A DNA stretch of 64,000 bases from Vibrio penaeicida. Lineage in GTDB: Bacteria > Pseudomonadota > Gammaproteobacteria > Enterobacterales > Vibrionaceae. Made by a program: the position numbers and the translations under genes. The first letter of the stretch is position 1, and every line of letters starts with the position of its first letter. Below the pieces are notes generated by a model that saw only the letters and a list, made by a program, of their open reading frames with translations, searched no databases and had not been told where the DNA came from. The stretch is from positions 157,587-221,586 of the forward strand of contig NZ_BFAQ01000028.1 in NCBI RefSeq assembly GCF_002933855.1. Reading direction: 5' to 3'. Positions 1 to 8,869 of this stretch are shown piece by piece.

Positions 1-1026
1 TTCTTGCTCCGCTTTTTCGATAACAGACTGTGCATGCGCACGTTGTTCTCGCCCTTCTTTCACTCTCGAAAGCGTGTTGTTCAGCGTTTCAATGGTCAAC
101 TGATTCACGGTTTCTAGCGACTCTAAATCCAAAATGCCACGCTGGTAGTTTTCAGAAATTTGCTCTTCTAGCACTTTCAGCTTCTCAGCATTCTTTACGT
201 ATTGTTGATTGGTGTAATCTTTAACAGCACGTGTCACCTTGAGGGCTTTCTCTTTTTCGTAGTTAGAAATAGCAATCAAGAATTGGCGCTTCCACAATGG
301 GAATGTGTTGTGCACGATATCCTGAATGTCTTCCATCAACATTTTATTGCCTTCTTGAGACAAACGGATCTGAGGAGCAGTTTGAATCGCCGCCATTCGA
401 GTCAGTTCAAGATTGTGTATGCGTTTTTCTAAGCGGGCGACCGCTTGAACCGCATCGCGATGTTTTTGAGCATCCAATGCATCAGACGACTTCTCAGCTT
501 CCACTAATAGGGCAGGAAGCACATCGGAATTCATTTGGTTCAGTTTCCACTTACCTGCGGCAATGTAGTCATCCAGACCATTCAATAACGCTAAGTTTTC
601 ATCGTAAAGCGTATCGAGACGGCTAATGTCGTGACCAAGCTTAAGCTCCTGTGCTTCCAGTTTTCCTGAAAGCTGTTCTAAATGTTGCTTCACCGTATCA
701 AAGCTGTCTGAGAATTTTTTGAACGAATCAAACAACTCACCGATGAGTGGCAAACTGGATAAAAAACTTTTCTCTTTCAAGTAGTCAAACTCTGCGCTGT
801 TCATCGAGCTGACCATTGATTGTAAGATTTCACCAGCTTCACCTGTATCTCTAATACGCACTTGGTCAAGTACGGTATCGGAAAAATTGGTAATGCTTTC
901 CAGTGCTTCTTTACCAAATGTAATAGTAGCCAAGCTATCGAACGGGTCGAAATTTTGTGCTAATTCCAGAACCTGAGGACTGAGGGCGTCTTCTGTTGCT
1001 TCATCGGTTTTAACCATATCGGTCAT
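1..1026 (-). CDS. TelA-family toxic anion resistance protein (partial, C-terminus beyond window)
   Basis: The frame is open to the left edge, so only the first 342 or so residues are present. The start is the ATG at 1026 with an AAGGAGAG ribosome site about 8 bases upstream; it begins MTDMVKTDEA. The visible part is almost entirely helical and rich in Glu, Gln, Lys and Leu, with the stretch LPALLVEAEKSSDALDAQ followed by LEKRIHNLELTRMAAIQTAP, a pattern typical of the TelA family (tellurite and toxic anion resistance, also linked to envelope stress). It is the last visible gene of the five-gene flotillin operon and lies 12 bases after the phospholipase-D-like gene, so co-translation is likely. 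Biochemical function of TelA proteins is not settled. The family call rests on recognition of the sequence, not on a search. Confidence 0.8.
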   Translation of the reverse strand, partial: MTDMVKTDEATEDALSPQVLELAQNFDPFDSLATITFGKEALESITNFSDTVLDQVRIRDTGEAGEILQSMVSSMNSAEFDYLKEKSFLSSLPLIGELFDSFKKFSDSFDTVKQHLEQLSGKLEAQELKLGHDISRLDTLYDENLALLNGLDDYIAAGKWKLNQMNSDVLPALLVEAEKSSDALDAQKHRDAVQAVARLEKRIHNLELTRMAAIQTAPQIRLSQEGNKMLMEDIQDIVHNTFPLWKRQFLIAISNYEKEKALKVTRAVKDYTNQQYVKNAEKLKVLEEQISENYQRGILDLESLETVNQLTIETLNNTLSRVKEGREQRAHAQSVIEKAEQE

Positions 1027-1038
1027 TGAGAACTCTCC

Positions 1039-1749
1039 TTATGCAATTTCAGGTTGATGGAATGGAAACTTTTGCCAAAGCTGTTCAAACTGCTTTTGAT
1101 ACGGCTTAACAAAGCGCGCGTCATCCGTCAGCGTAATGTCTTCTTCATTGTACTTAGACGCACTACGCGTCCAGTTAAAACTGCCATTTAACAAGCGAAC
1201 ACCATCGAAGATCGCAAATTTATGATGCATATGATAAGAAGTGGTATCAACCTTCACTTCCACACCTTTCTCCACCAAATAATTCACATCGTTACCCTTA
1301 TCAAAGATCTTATCGTTGTCTGTCACAACTCGAACTTTTACACCACGTTGATGAGCTTTGATGATGTGCTTCGTCAATTCGTCGTCTGCAATGGTAAAGA
1401 CGCAGATATCAATCGTGTGACGAGCTTGATTAAGCTGCTTAATGATCCCTTCCGCACAAGAACGTCCGGGAGAAAACCAGCACCCAACTAAATCACCACC
1501 CGCATCCGATTTTGCGTTATCCAGCACCTTGATGGTCTTTTCAAGCCAGCGTACGATGCTGCTTGCATCGGCACCGTCATTGATATTTTGATGAGCCAGT
1601 TTAAAACTTTGATTGCGTAGGAATGAGCGATCTTCCTGGTTGAGCTCGGCATTACTTAACTTGTCGTTAAGTTCACGTCTTTCAGAATCATCCAAGCGGT
1701 GATCTTCAATCGATGACTTAAGCAGTTCATGCAGTTGTTCCCTATTCAC
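1039..1749 (-). CDS. Phospholipase D-fold protein with a single HKD motif and a TerB-like helical N-terminus
   Basis: The 236-residue product has one PLD catalytic signature near residues 175-195: HHKFAIFD followed by GVRLLNGSFN, which fits HxKx4Dx6GSxN. Proteins with one HKD motif, such as the nuclease Nuc and mitochondrial Zucchini, act as dimers and cut nucleic acid or phospholipid. Residues 1-75 are helical and charged (EDHRLDDSERREL), resembling TerB-like domains; this part is inference. No signal peptide is seen, so it should be cytoplasmic. The GTG start directly follows the TAG of the ATPase gene, with AGGAG 8 bases upstream inside that gene, so the two are translationally coupled. 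Whether the substrate is DNA, RNA or lipid cannot be told from sequence. Confidence 0.85.
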   Translation of the reverse strand: MNREQLHELLKSSIEDHRLDDSERRELNDKLSNAELNQEDRSFLRNQSFKLAHQNINDGADASSIVRWLEKTIKVLDNAKSDAGGDLVGCWFSPGRSCAEGIIKQLNQARHTIDICVFTIADDELTKHIIKAHQRGVKVRVVTDNDKIFDKGNDVNYLVEKGVEVKVDTTSYHMHHKFAIFDGVRLLNGSFNWTRSASKYNEEDITLTDDARFVKPYQKQFEQLWQKFPFHQPEIA

Positions 1750-4700
1750 CTATTTATCTCCTAATCCTTGAGTGACGCGACTCATTGTTTGGTTAAGCGC
1801 GGCGAGTTGTTGCACAACCTGCCCTGCCCTATCTTCAGAATCTCCCATCAGCTGATTACGCTGATAGCCTTCTCTTATCTCATTCCAGCGAGCTTGTTGC
1901 TCCGGTGTCATTCCGCCACGAAGTTCTGCCAACTTCAGCAAGTTTTCTTCGGTGCCGTTTGTCAGTGTTTGGGCTTCACCCTGATAGTGATCTTGCAAAA
2001 GTGTTTGAAGCTCTTCTTCGGTCATCACCGATGAAATCTTCTCTGCTAACTTATTCATGTTTCGATAAGAACCTTGCAACTTAAATGGTGGTTCTACACG
2101 GTATTGATCCGCGGTAGCGGCAGACGCGATGTATTGTTGGTTAACTTTAAGTACGGTTTGCTGCACAGTGAGCAGCTTCTGCAACGTCGATACGATTTCA
2201 GAAGACTCAGTCGCAGAGTAGGAGTGAGACATATCACTCAATGGAATGCCTTCACCATTCGCCATTCGTACAAAGCGATACAAGTCGTTCAGATCACGAG
2301 TCGCAAGTGGAGCAAGAACAGGGTGAGAAGTCAGCGAGTTCTCGACAAAGCTAAGTTCAAACGCCTCTTTCTGATCCGATAACATGTCACCTAGGTTGTA
2401 GATGTCTGCACGGTTTGCCAACATATCTGGGATTCGGAACATATCGCCAGATTCCGTGTACGGGTTACCGGCCATCACGACTGAGAACTTCTTGCCGCGC
2501 ATATCGTAGGTCTTTGTTTCCCCACGCCACGTGCCTTCAATTCTCCTTGTGCCATCACACAGAGATATGAATTTCTGCAAGAATTCGGGATGGGTGTGCT
2601 GAATGTCGTCGAGATAAAGAAGAACGTTGTTCCCCATTTCAAACGCGAGGTTGATCTTCTCAATCTCTCTTGCGGCATTTTGATCGGGTGCATCACGAGG
2701 ATCAAGCGATGTGACTTGATGCCCAATCGACGGACCATTGATCTTCATAAAGACCAAACCCAACTTATGCGCCACGTACTCGATCAAGGTGGTTTTACCA
2801 TAACCCGGTGGAGAGATAAGAAGCAGCATACCCATCAAATCGGTCCGCTTGTTTTCTCCGACCGTGCCCATTTGCTTCGCAAAGTTGTCACCAATCAACG
2901 GAAGATAACTTTCACTGATCAATTTGTTGCGAACAAAAGAGGTAAGCGGTCTTGGTTTGAATTCGCCAAGTCGGAAATCTGATTTCGCTTCTTGCAGCAA
3001 TTCCGCTCTCTTATTGAGGTACGACTCAAATTGCGGAATCGTAATACTGCGGTGAAGTTCACAGCGCTGCAGAAAATCGTCTAGAACTAAGCTCAACTTA
3101 CCTTGCTCTAGATTTCCATGTTCGCCCAGTAACCCTTCAACCTCACAAGTCAGCGAAAATTCAACAGGGCTAAGGGAAGATTCTGGTTGCTCTTTCCAAA
3201 CCGCTATCGCCGCGGCTTCAACGACAAACGCTTCTCCACGGCTTTGCTGATCTGTGTAGGCAGTCAGCCATTGAAGGTGATCTTGCATGCTGACTTCAGG
3301 TGCAGCTTGACTAGAGCTCCAGCCCAAGCTGCGGCGGAATTGTAAATAGTCATCACATAACTCCATCGCATCACGGCTGACTTCAATTCGATCGTCCGAT
3401 TTAGCTAGGAGCTGAATCAAATAGTCACTGGCATCAGCCAGTACGCCACGCCCAAACTGAGCGAGATTGGGCTCTAATTCTTTTTGTAGCTGTTGGTACG
3501 CATCAGGCGATTGCAAATGCGTTTTAAGCAAATTCGCGTTGTTTGCTTTCGCCTTCCAATCAGAAAGATCTTTGCGTTCTTGAGCAATGAGCCACATCCA
3601 AGCTGTCGCTCGTTCTTTTTGTCCAAATCGAAGCGAACCGGCTTGCTCAAAAACGGGAAGAAGTTGATTTAGAATCTTTTCCGCGTCGTGATCATGAATA
3701 CCTTTGACGTAGCCCTCTTTATAGCGAGGCGCTGAAAAACGTTGAACCAAACTGAGTAGTTGACCCGATTTTCTCGCTGCCAGTAGCGCATCAACATCAA
3801 AGTCATCCGCTAAACTCATTGCGGAATGTAGGATCAAGTAGGATAAATATTCTGCACGATAGATGGTGTCTGTTTCAGAGGCAACATCCAATTTAGATAT
3901 ATTTTGCAGTGCGAGGAATTCTTCATCTTCAATAGATTGATAGAAATCCGTTCCTGAAATATGGGTATTCAGCTCACCAGCGTGCTCTACCAATGTGATG
4001 TCCAACGGTTGCTGGTTTACACTGAATCGGTGTTTACCTAAACGAAGAATCTTGCCACCGTCTTCAAAGATGTCTTGGTTATCTCGCAGAGAACGAAGCG
4101 ATTGGTCTTGTACCGATTTCAGTTTTGCATCAACACTGTCTGCCTTTACGCTGTCACCCAAATCGCGTATGGAATCCGACAACTGGCGCAATTTCATTAC
4201 CATTGCGTCGGTGGCAAAATAGCTGTTTAACCCAGCTACATCATCAAATCGAGCGACACGTTTTTCAATGCTATTGAAGGTGACATTAGCCGCTTGCAAC
4301 AAGTTTTGAATCCGGCGCTGCTGAGCACTCACCAACTGCTGTTTGTGGTTCTCCAGCGTGGACTGGATTTCATCGCGCTTGGTGTAGATTTCTCCAAGAA
4401 ACTCATCAAAATCTGCAAATCTAGATTCGAGCTTTTCAAGCTGACCGATTAATTTGGCTAGCTGGTTATCACACTCGTCCGGTGTCGTCGCTTGCTCCAT
4501 GGCACTGTTGACCGATTGTGCAAGTAATTTGAACTGAGCGCCAAATTCTGCTTTGGCTTCGTCGCTACGTAACCCGCTATTTTTGTTTCTGAGCTTCGCC
4601 GATACCGCATTCAACATGGACGATACTTCGGTCGTCATGTCTAGAATTCGAGTCGACTGTGTCGGATCTTCGGTTTCAATGTCGGTGACTTCTTCTGTCA

Positions 4701-6621
4701 CTAACTGAAGCTCTGAACGAAGCTGTTCTACTTGAGCTTGAAGGTCTTGAATATCCGACGTTTTTTCTACTGTCTCTAGCTGTTCTTCAACCGACTGGAT
4801 CTGCTTCTTAAAGGGCTGGTATGCTTTCTCATCTTGAAGCAATTCAAGCAACTGTAGATTCAAATATTGTCGCTGCTCATCCAGCGACGCTAACAGCCCG
4901 TCAACCTTCAACGTATTGATGTAATGATGTTGTCGCAGCGCCATGGTGTTACCCACCTGCGCTTTCACTTCAGAAAGAAGCGTTAACAGGCTTGCGGCTT
5001 GATCTTTCGGCGCTAACTTTACTTTGCCAATCAATGCCGTGACGGCTTCAGATTCTTGCTCTAGCGCGTGTAACGCATGGACTTGAAGCTGCTGAACTTT
5101 GGCAAATTCATCAATGATTTTATCGGATGTAGACATTACCTCTTGGATGGCATCACCTAGCCCTAGCGCATAGTCGTGAGCTAACCAATGGTAATGATCC
5201 AATGTTGCCTGACACTGTTTCAGCAACGCTTCGTATGCCGCTTGGGTGACTTCCTCCGTCGATGCGAAATGACAAATCGACAGAACCGACGACAACGCTC
5301 GTACTAATTCTGCATTGCCCAGATTAAACAACGGGCTAGAGGCATCACTTTTCGCGCTGTGGCGGCTGTAATAATCCGGCGTTGAATACGGGGTTTCCCA
5401 TATTCTCATCGGGTGAATCGTAGAAGCTTCTGCGTTTTCAGAAAGTTGGAATACCAATAAACGACCGTCTGGATACAAACTGTAGCCGTGGCTTTCCATT
5501 GGCGCAGAAAACTGCTTTTCAATCATGTTGTAGGTATAAACAACGTAATACCCTTTCACCATGTTGAAAAAGATGTACATAAGATCTTCGCCATTCGGAG
5601 AGGCTATCTTCTGGAAGAATTTAAGATCCTCCCACGGCATATCGAAATGCTTGCTCTCTCCATTGGCTAAAACAAAACCATGGGAGTAAAGAATACCGTG
5701 CTCTTCAGGCAGTTCTTTTGCACTTACGTCTAACGCATCCGCTCGTGTCACGGCTTGGTTTAGTGGGTTGTATAGAAAATAGCGTTCTTGCTTTTCTCGG
5801 TTGGGTAGAACTCTAAGAGCAATCAGATCACCAATAAACGCATAAGCAATACTCGCATCAGCAACACTTTGGTGAGGGTCGTCCACCTCTTCGCGGTAGA
5901 TCCCTTTCCCCTCTTCGGTATTGTCTTCTACTTTGATGGTAAGGTCGCCACCTACACATTCCACAAAAAGCTTATCTTTGATAGAAACGTGAGGGTATTT
6001 CCCTAAAACATGATCGTCACGTGTGGTTTCAATCCAGTCGAAGTCATGCTGAGTTGCTGACTCTAATGAGGTGTGTCCAAGCGAATCAATATACTCAATA
6101 GAGTGCTTGTTCAGTTGGAATCGGAATACTTTGCGATCTTCCGCACGCATTCCAATTTGGAAAGCGATATACAGCGTGCTTTCTTGCCGAGAAATTTGTG
6201 CCAACTTGGCATCTTGGTAATAGGTAAACAGCTCGGTAAATTCATGCACAAACCGAGGTTCAGAGAGAAAGCTCTCTTTCAAACTGATGGGTTCTATTCT
6301 GAACGTGCCATCATTTTCATGAAGTTGGTAAAGGCCAAATACATCTTCTAGAGCCGGTTGCGATTTCATACCGACATGCACTTCGTAACCGAACAACAGT
6401 TGCCGGTTAACCTGCGCCATATCGACGGGAACACATCGCGCTTCCGTCTGTACATTAGCTTTGCCAATCAAAGAGAGTTCTTGACCACCAAAAACCTGTT
6501 GACGTTGCTGATTGAATTGTTGAGAAATGTCTTTAAGTTTGCTGCCTTGTTGAGAAAGGCGAGACTTCAGCACCTCGTAGGCACCGCCTTCAGTGACAGC
6601 CTGCTGCGTTGTTTCTGACAT
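1750..6621 (-). CDS. Giant coiled-coil AAA+ ATPase (DUF3686-type, 'DNA repair ATPase')
   Basis: The 1623-residue protein has three parts: a beta-rich N-terminal region (about 1-430, many short YxxYN and GRL-type strands), a long coiled-coil middle (about 490-860, heptad-like runs with abundant Gln, Glu and Leu) and, after a helical linker, a C-terminal AAA+ module (about 1240-1480). The module has Walker A PPGYGKTT near residue 1274, Walker B VLLYLDD near 1337, a sensor-1 Asn in VVMAGNP near 1384 and a downstream LANRAD segment that could supply the arginine finger; this arrangement is closest to MoxR-type ATPases. The ATG at 6621 is preferred over an upstream in-frame codon because AAAGG lies at the right distance. 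Large proteins of this type are often named DNA repair ATPase, but I know of no demonstrated repair role. It is in one operon with a flotillin. Confidence 0.82.
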   Translation of the reverse strand: MSETTQQAVTEGGAYEVLKSRLSQQGSKLKDISQQFNQQRQQVFGGQELSLIGKANVQTEARCVPVDMAQVNRQLLFGYEVHVGMKSQPALEDVFGLYQLHENDGTFRIEPISLKESFLSEPRFVHEFTELFTYYQDAKLAQISRQESTLYIAFQIGMRAEDRKVFRFQLNKHSIEYIDSLGHTSLESATQHDFDWIETTRDDHVLGKYPHVSIKDKLFVECVGGDLTIKVEDNTEEGKGIYREEVDDPHQSVADASIAYAFIGDLIALRVLPNREKQERYFLYNPLNQAVTRADALDVSAKELPEEHGILYSHGFVLANGESKHFDMPWEDLKFFQKIASPNGEDLMYIFFNMVKGYYVVYTYNMIEKQFSAPMESHGYSLYPDGRLLVFQLSENAEASTIHPMRIWETPYSTPDYYSRHSAKSDASSPLFNLGNAELVRALSSVLSICHFASTEEVTQAAYEALLKQCQATLDHYHWLAHDYALGLGDAIQEVMSTSDKIIDEFAKVQQLQVHALHALEQESEAVTALIGKVKLAPKDQAASLLTLLSEVKAQVGNTMALRQHHYINTLKVDGLLASLDEQRQYLNLQLLELLQDEKAYQPFKKQIQSVEEQLETVEKTSDIQDLQAQVEQLRSELQLVTEEVTDIETEDPTQSTRILDMTTEVSSMLNAVSAKLRNKNSGLRSDEAKAEFGAQFKLLAQSVNSAMEQATTPDECDNQLAKLIGQLEKLESRFADFDEFLGEIYTKRDEIQSTLENHKQQLVSAQQRRIQNLLQAANVTFNSIEKRVARFDDVAGLNSYFATDAMVMKLRQLSDSIRDLGDSVKADSVDAKLKSVQDQSLRSLRDNQDIFEDGGKILRLGKHRFSVNQQPLDITLVEHAGELNTHISGTDFYQSIEDEEFLALQNISKLDVASETDTIYRAEYLSYLILHSAMSLADDFDVDALLAARKSGQLLSLVQRFSAPRYKEGYVKGIHDHDAEKILNQLLPVFEQAGSLRFGQKERATAWMWLIAQERKDLSDWKAKANNANLLKTHLQSPDAYQQLQKELEPNLAQFGRGVLADASDYLIQLLAKSDDRIEVSRDAMELCDDYLQFRRSLGWSSSQAAPEVSMQDHLQWLTAYTDQQSRGEAFVVEAAAIAVWKEQPESSLSPVEFSLTCEVEGLLGEHGNLEQGKLSLVLDDFLQRCELHRSITIPQFESYLNKRAELLQEAKSDFRLGEFKPRPLTSFVRNKLISESYLPLIGDNFAKQMGTVGENKRTDLMGMLLLISPPGYGKTTLIEYVAHKLGLVFMKINGPSIGHQVTSLDPRDAPDQNAAREIEKINLAFEMGNNVLLYLDDIQHTHPEFLQKFISLCDGTRRIEGTWRGETKTYDMRGKKFSVVMAGNPYTESGDMFRIPDMLANRADIYNLGDMLSDQKEAFELSFVENSLTSHPVLAPLATRDLNDLYRFVRMANGEGIPLSDMSHSYSATESSEIVSTLQKLLTVQQTVLKVNQQYIASAATADQYRVEPPFKLQGSYRNMNKLAEKISSVMTEEELQTLLQDHYQGEAQTLTNGTEENLLKLAELRGGMTPEQQARWNEIREGYQRNQLMGDSEDRAGQVVQQLAALNQTMSRVTQGLGDK

Positions 6622-6637
6622 GCTTATACCTTTAAAA

Positions 6638-6664
6638 CCCACACTTACAGGAAGTAAGTGTGGG
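6638..6664 (-). terminator. Intercistronic hairpin before the ATPase gene (possible attenuator)
   Basis: A perfect 11-bp stem (CCCACACTTAC with GTAAGTGTGGG) and a 5-base loop lies between the flotillin stop and the ATPase start. On the transcribed strand the stem is followed by TTTTAAAGG, so the hairpin sits just before the ATPase ribosome site. It resembles a weak intrinsic terminator or processing stem that could lower expression of the three downstream genes relative to the two membrane genes. Confidence 0.6.
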
Positions 6665-6685
6665 TGATGGACTCAATAGGGGCGA

Positions 6686-8839
6686 TTAAGATTCAGAGCT
6701 ATCAGAGGTGTTTACCGTCTGCTGAATTTTCTTCAGAAGTTCTGTTGCACCACCTTGAGAATTCAGTAAGCTCGCCAAAGCTACATTACTTAAGTCACTG
6801 CTTTTCAGTTCAGTATTTTCCAGAATGTCTTTGATGTCTTGCGGCAAGCTGCGATCGCCGTTCATGTATTCCGCAACAAGCGGGTTCAAGACTTTCGACT
6901 CTTCAAATTTCACATCCATTGACGCAGAATCAATCACAGTGCGGCGAATTTGCTCCATACCGTCGCCACCAAATAGTTTGATGTCTGCAGCTGCCAAGGC
7001 TTGTGCCAACGCTTTCGCGCTTTCACTTGAAACGTCTCTTTGAGCATCAATTCGTGCCAGATCCAGCTCTTTCTCTTGCTGAAGCTGCATAACCCACTTG
7101 TCGTGTTCACGTGTTTGGTCATCGTATTTCTGAGCCGCTTCAAAACGTGCAGTTTGCGATTCTGCTTCAGCCAGACCTTTCGCGCGTAGTGCGTTCGCTT
7201 CGGCTTCACCAGCACTTTGCAATGTGTATGCTTCTGCCTCACCGGTTTCACGTATCGCTTGCGCACGTTCACGATCCACTTCCACTTGCGCCAAACCAGT
7301 TGCACTGATTTCTTCTTTCTCTGCAAGCGCCATGCGCTCTTTCGCAGCGGCTTCACGCTCTTTCAACAAGTATTGCGCTTCTGCTTCTTTCGCTGCAGCT
7401 TCTAGTTCTGCTTCCGCTTGACGCTGGCGCACAACTTTTTCTGCATCCGCTTGTTTGGTTACCACTATATGTGCAGCTTCTGCTTCACGAGTTTTCACCG
7501 CTAATTCGTTTTCGGCATCACGCGTCTTCACTTTCAGCTCTGCGTCTTTCTCGATCAACAAACGCTCAGCTTTTTCTTTGGCTGCGTCTTTTTCAGCACG
7601 TGCTGCTACAAGCAACTCAAGTTGCTTCGCTTCTGCAACGGCTTCAGCCTCAACCATAGAAACGCGCTTCTTACGGTTAACTTGCTCGTTGACACGCAAG
7701 TTCTCTGTCTCTTCTTCTTCACGTGCGATCTTTCTTTCAATTTCTACGCGTTGTGAACGCGTTTCAGCGACGGATTTCAGAGCTTCTTCTACAGAAGTTT
7801 CTTTTTCCATCTCTTTTTGTACCACTTCAGAAGAAGTACGAACTTTTTCAGTTTCCACCGCACGGCTTAGCTCTTCTTCTTGAATCGCAACCTGACGCTT
7901 ATTCGCGATACGCGTCATTTCGACTTCCATCTCTACGCTTTCACGTTTCTTAGAGACTTCTTCTTCGGTTTCTAATTTCGCGAGCTGAGAGACACGTTCG
8001 TATTCTTGGCGCTTCTCTTCAGAAAGTGCATTTTCTTGCGCTTCAATAATTTCAATTTCACGCTGAGTACGTGCAATGCTTTCTTTTTCTTGCTTGTCTA
8101 GTTGAAGGCGGTTTGCTTCTGCTTCAACGTCTTTTTTCTTGATGGTTGTGCGCTCGTCTTGGCGGATCGCATTGGTTTCCGTGTTCTTCTGAGCAGTAAT
8201 AGAAGAAATTTTGCGGATCCCTTCAACATCTAGAATGTTATCTGGGTTGTGTGCTTCAAGTGACGTTTGGTCAATCTTGTCTATAACTACATCATAGATT
8301 TTGAAACCATCCATTTCGCTACCGATAACTTGTACAACGGCATCACGGAATGTGCGTCGGTTGGTTAGCAGCTCTTCAAACTCAAACTGCTTAACCGCTG
8401 TTTTCAATGCTTCAGAAAACTTAGGTTGGAAATGCTCTTTAAGGCGGTCTAGGTTAGATGCTTCATTCGCTGTGAAGAGTTTCGCTACGCGAACAATGTC
8501 GTCTTCTTCATGGTTAACACCAATATAGAAATCCACTTTCAAGTCTGCGCGGATATTATCGCTGCAATGCAAGCCTTCGTATTCTTCGCCTTCTTGGTCT
8601 TTACGACCACTGCGAACAACCGATATTTTCTTACGTGTGATATCCATATATTCGAATCGGTTTACAACCGGCCAAACAAAGGTACCCGTTAGTGATGCTC
8701 GTGTTCTGTCGATGCCATTTACGATTAAGGCTTCACCTTCAATTCTGACTTTTTTATAGCGAGAAGTAAGGAAAATAAGAACCATTAAAAATAGCACGAC
8801 ACCGGCTAATATGAACACCATACTGGGTGATAAAACCAT
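6686..8839 (-). CDS. yqiK: Flotillin / SPFH (band 7) membrane scaffold protein, YqiK type
   Basis: The 717-residue product starts with a single membrane helix (about residues 6-26), continues into an SPFH/band-7 domain (about 30-200, with KIYDVVIDKIDQTSLEAHNP) and then a very long helical flotillin region (about 215-600) full of Glu-Ala repeats such as AEAEAVAEAK and GEAEAYTLQSAGEAEANAL. Flotillins oligomerise at the inner membrane and organise protein or lipid domains. The ATG at 8839 is chosen over a TTG two codons upstream because AAGGAG is 7 bases before it. It follows the YqiJ-like gene by 30 bases, the usual yqiJ-yqiK arrangement of E. coli, and precedes the giant ATPase. The family is certain; the cargo of this scaffold is unknown. 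Confidence 0.92.
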   Translation of the reverse strand: MVLSPSMVFILAGVVLFLMVLIFLTSRYKKVRIEGEALIVNGIDRTRASLTGTFVWPVVNRFEYMDITRKKISVVRSGRKDQEGEEYEGLHCSDNIRADLKVDFYIGVNHEEDDIVRVAKLFTANEASNLDRLKEHFQPKFSEALKTAVKQFEFEELLTNRRTFRDAVVQVIGSEMDGFKIYDVVIDKIDQTSLEAHNPDNILDVEGIRKISSITAQKNTETNAIRQDERTTIKKKDVEAEANRLQLDKQEKESIARTQREIEIIEAQENALSEEKRQEYERVSQLAKLETEEEVSKKRESVEMEVEMTRIANKRQVAIQEEELSRAVETEKVRTSSEVVQKEMEKETSVEEALKSVAETRSQRVEIERKIAREEEETENLRVNEQVNRKKRVSMVEAEAVAEAKQLELLVAARAEKDAAKEKAERLLIEKDAELKVKTRDAENELAVKTREAEAAHIVVTKQADAEKVVRQRQAEAELEAAAKEAEAQYLLKEREAAAKERMALAEKEEISATGLAQVEVDRERAQAIRETGEAEAYTLQSAGEAEANALRAKGLAEAESQTARFEAAQKYDDQTREHDKWVMQLQQEKELDLARIDAQRDVSSESAKALAQALAAADIKLFGGDGMEQIRRTVIDSASMDVKFEESKVLNPLVAEYMNGDRSLPQDIKDILENTELKSSDLSNVALASLLNSQGGATELLKKIQQTVNTSDSSES

Positions 8840-8869
8840 GACCAACTCCTTAAAGGGTTTTAATTGTAT

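Noticed and set aside
7111..8692. Several plus-strand open frames of 60-140 codons opposite the flotillin gene
   Set aside because: They are antisense to Glu/Ala-rich repeat codons, are rich in Ser, Ala and Phe, lack ribosome sites and show no family resemblance.
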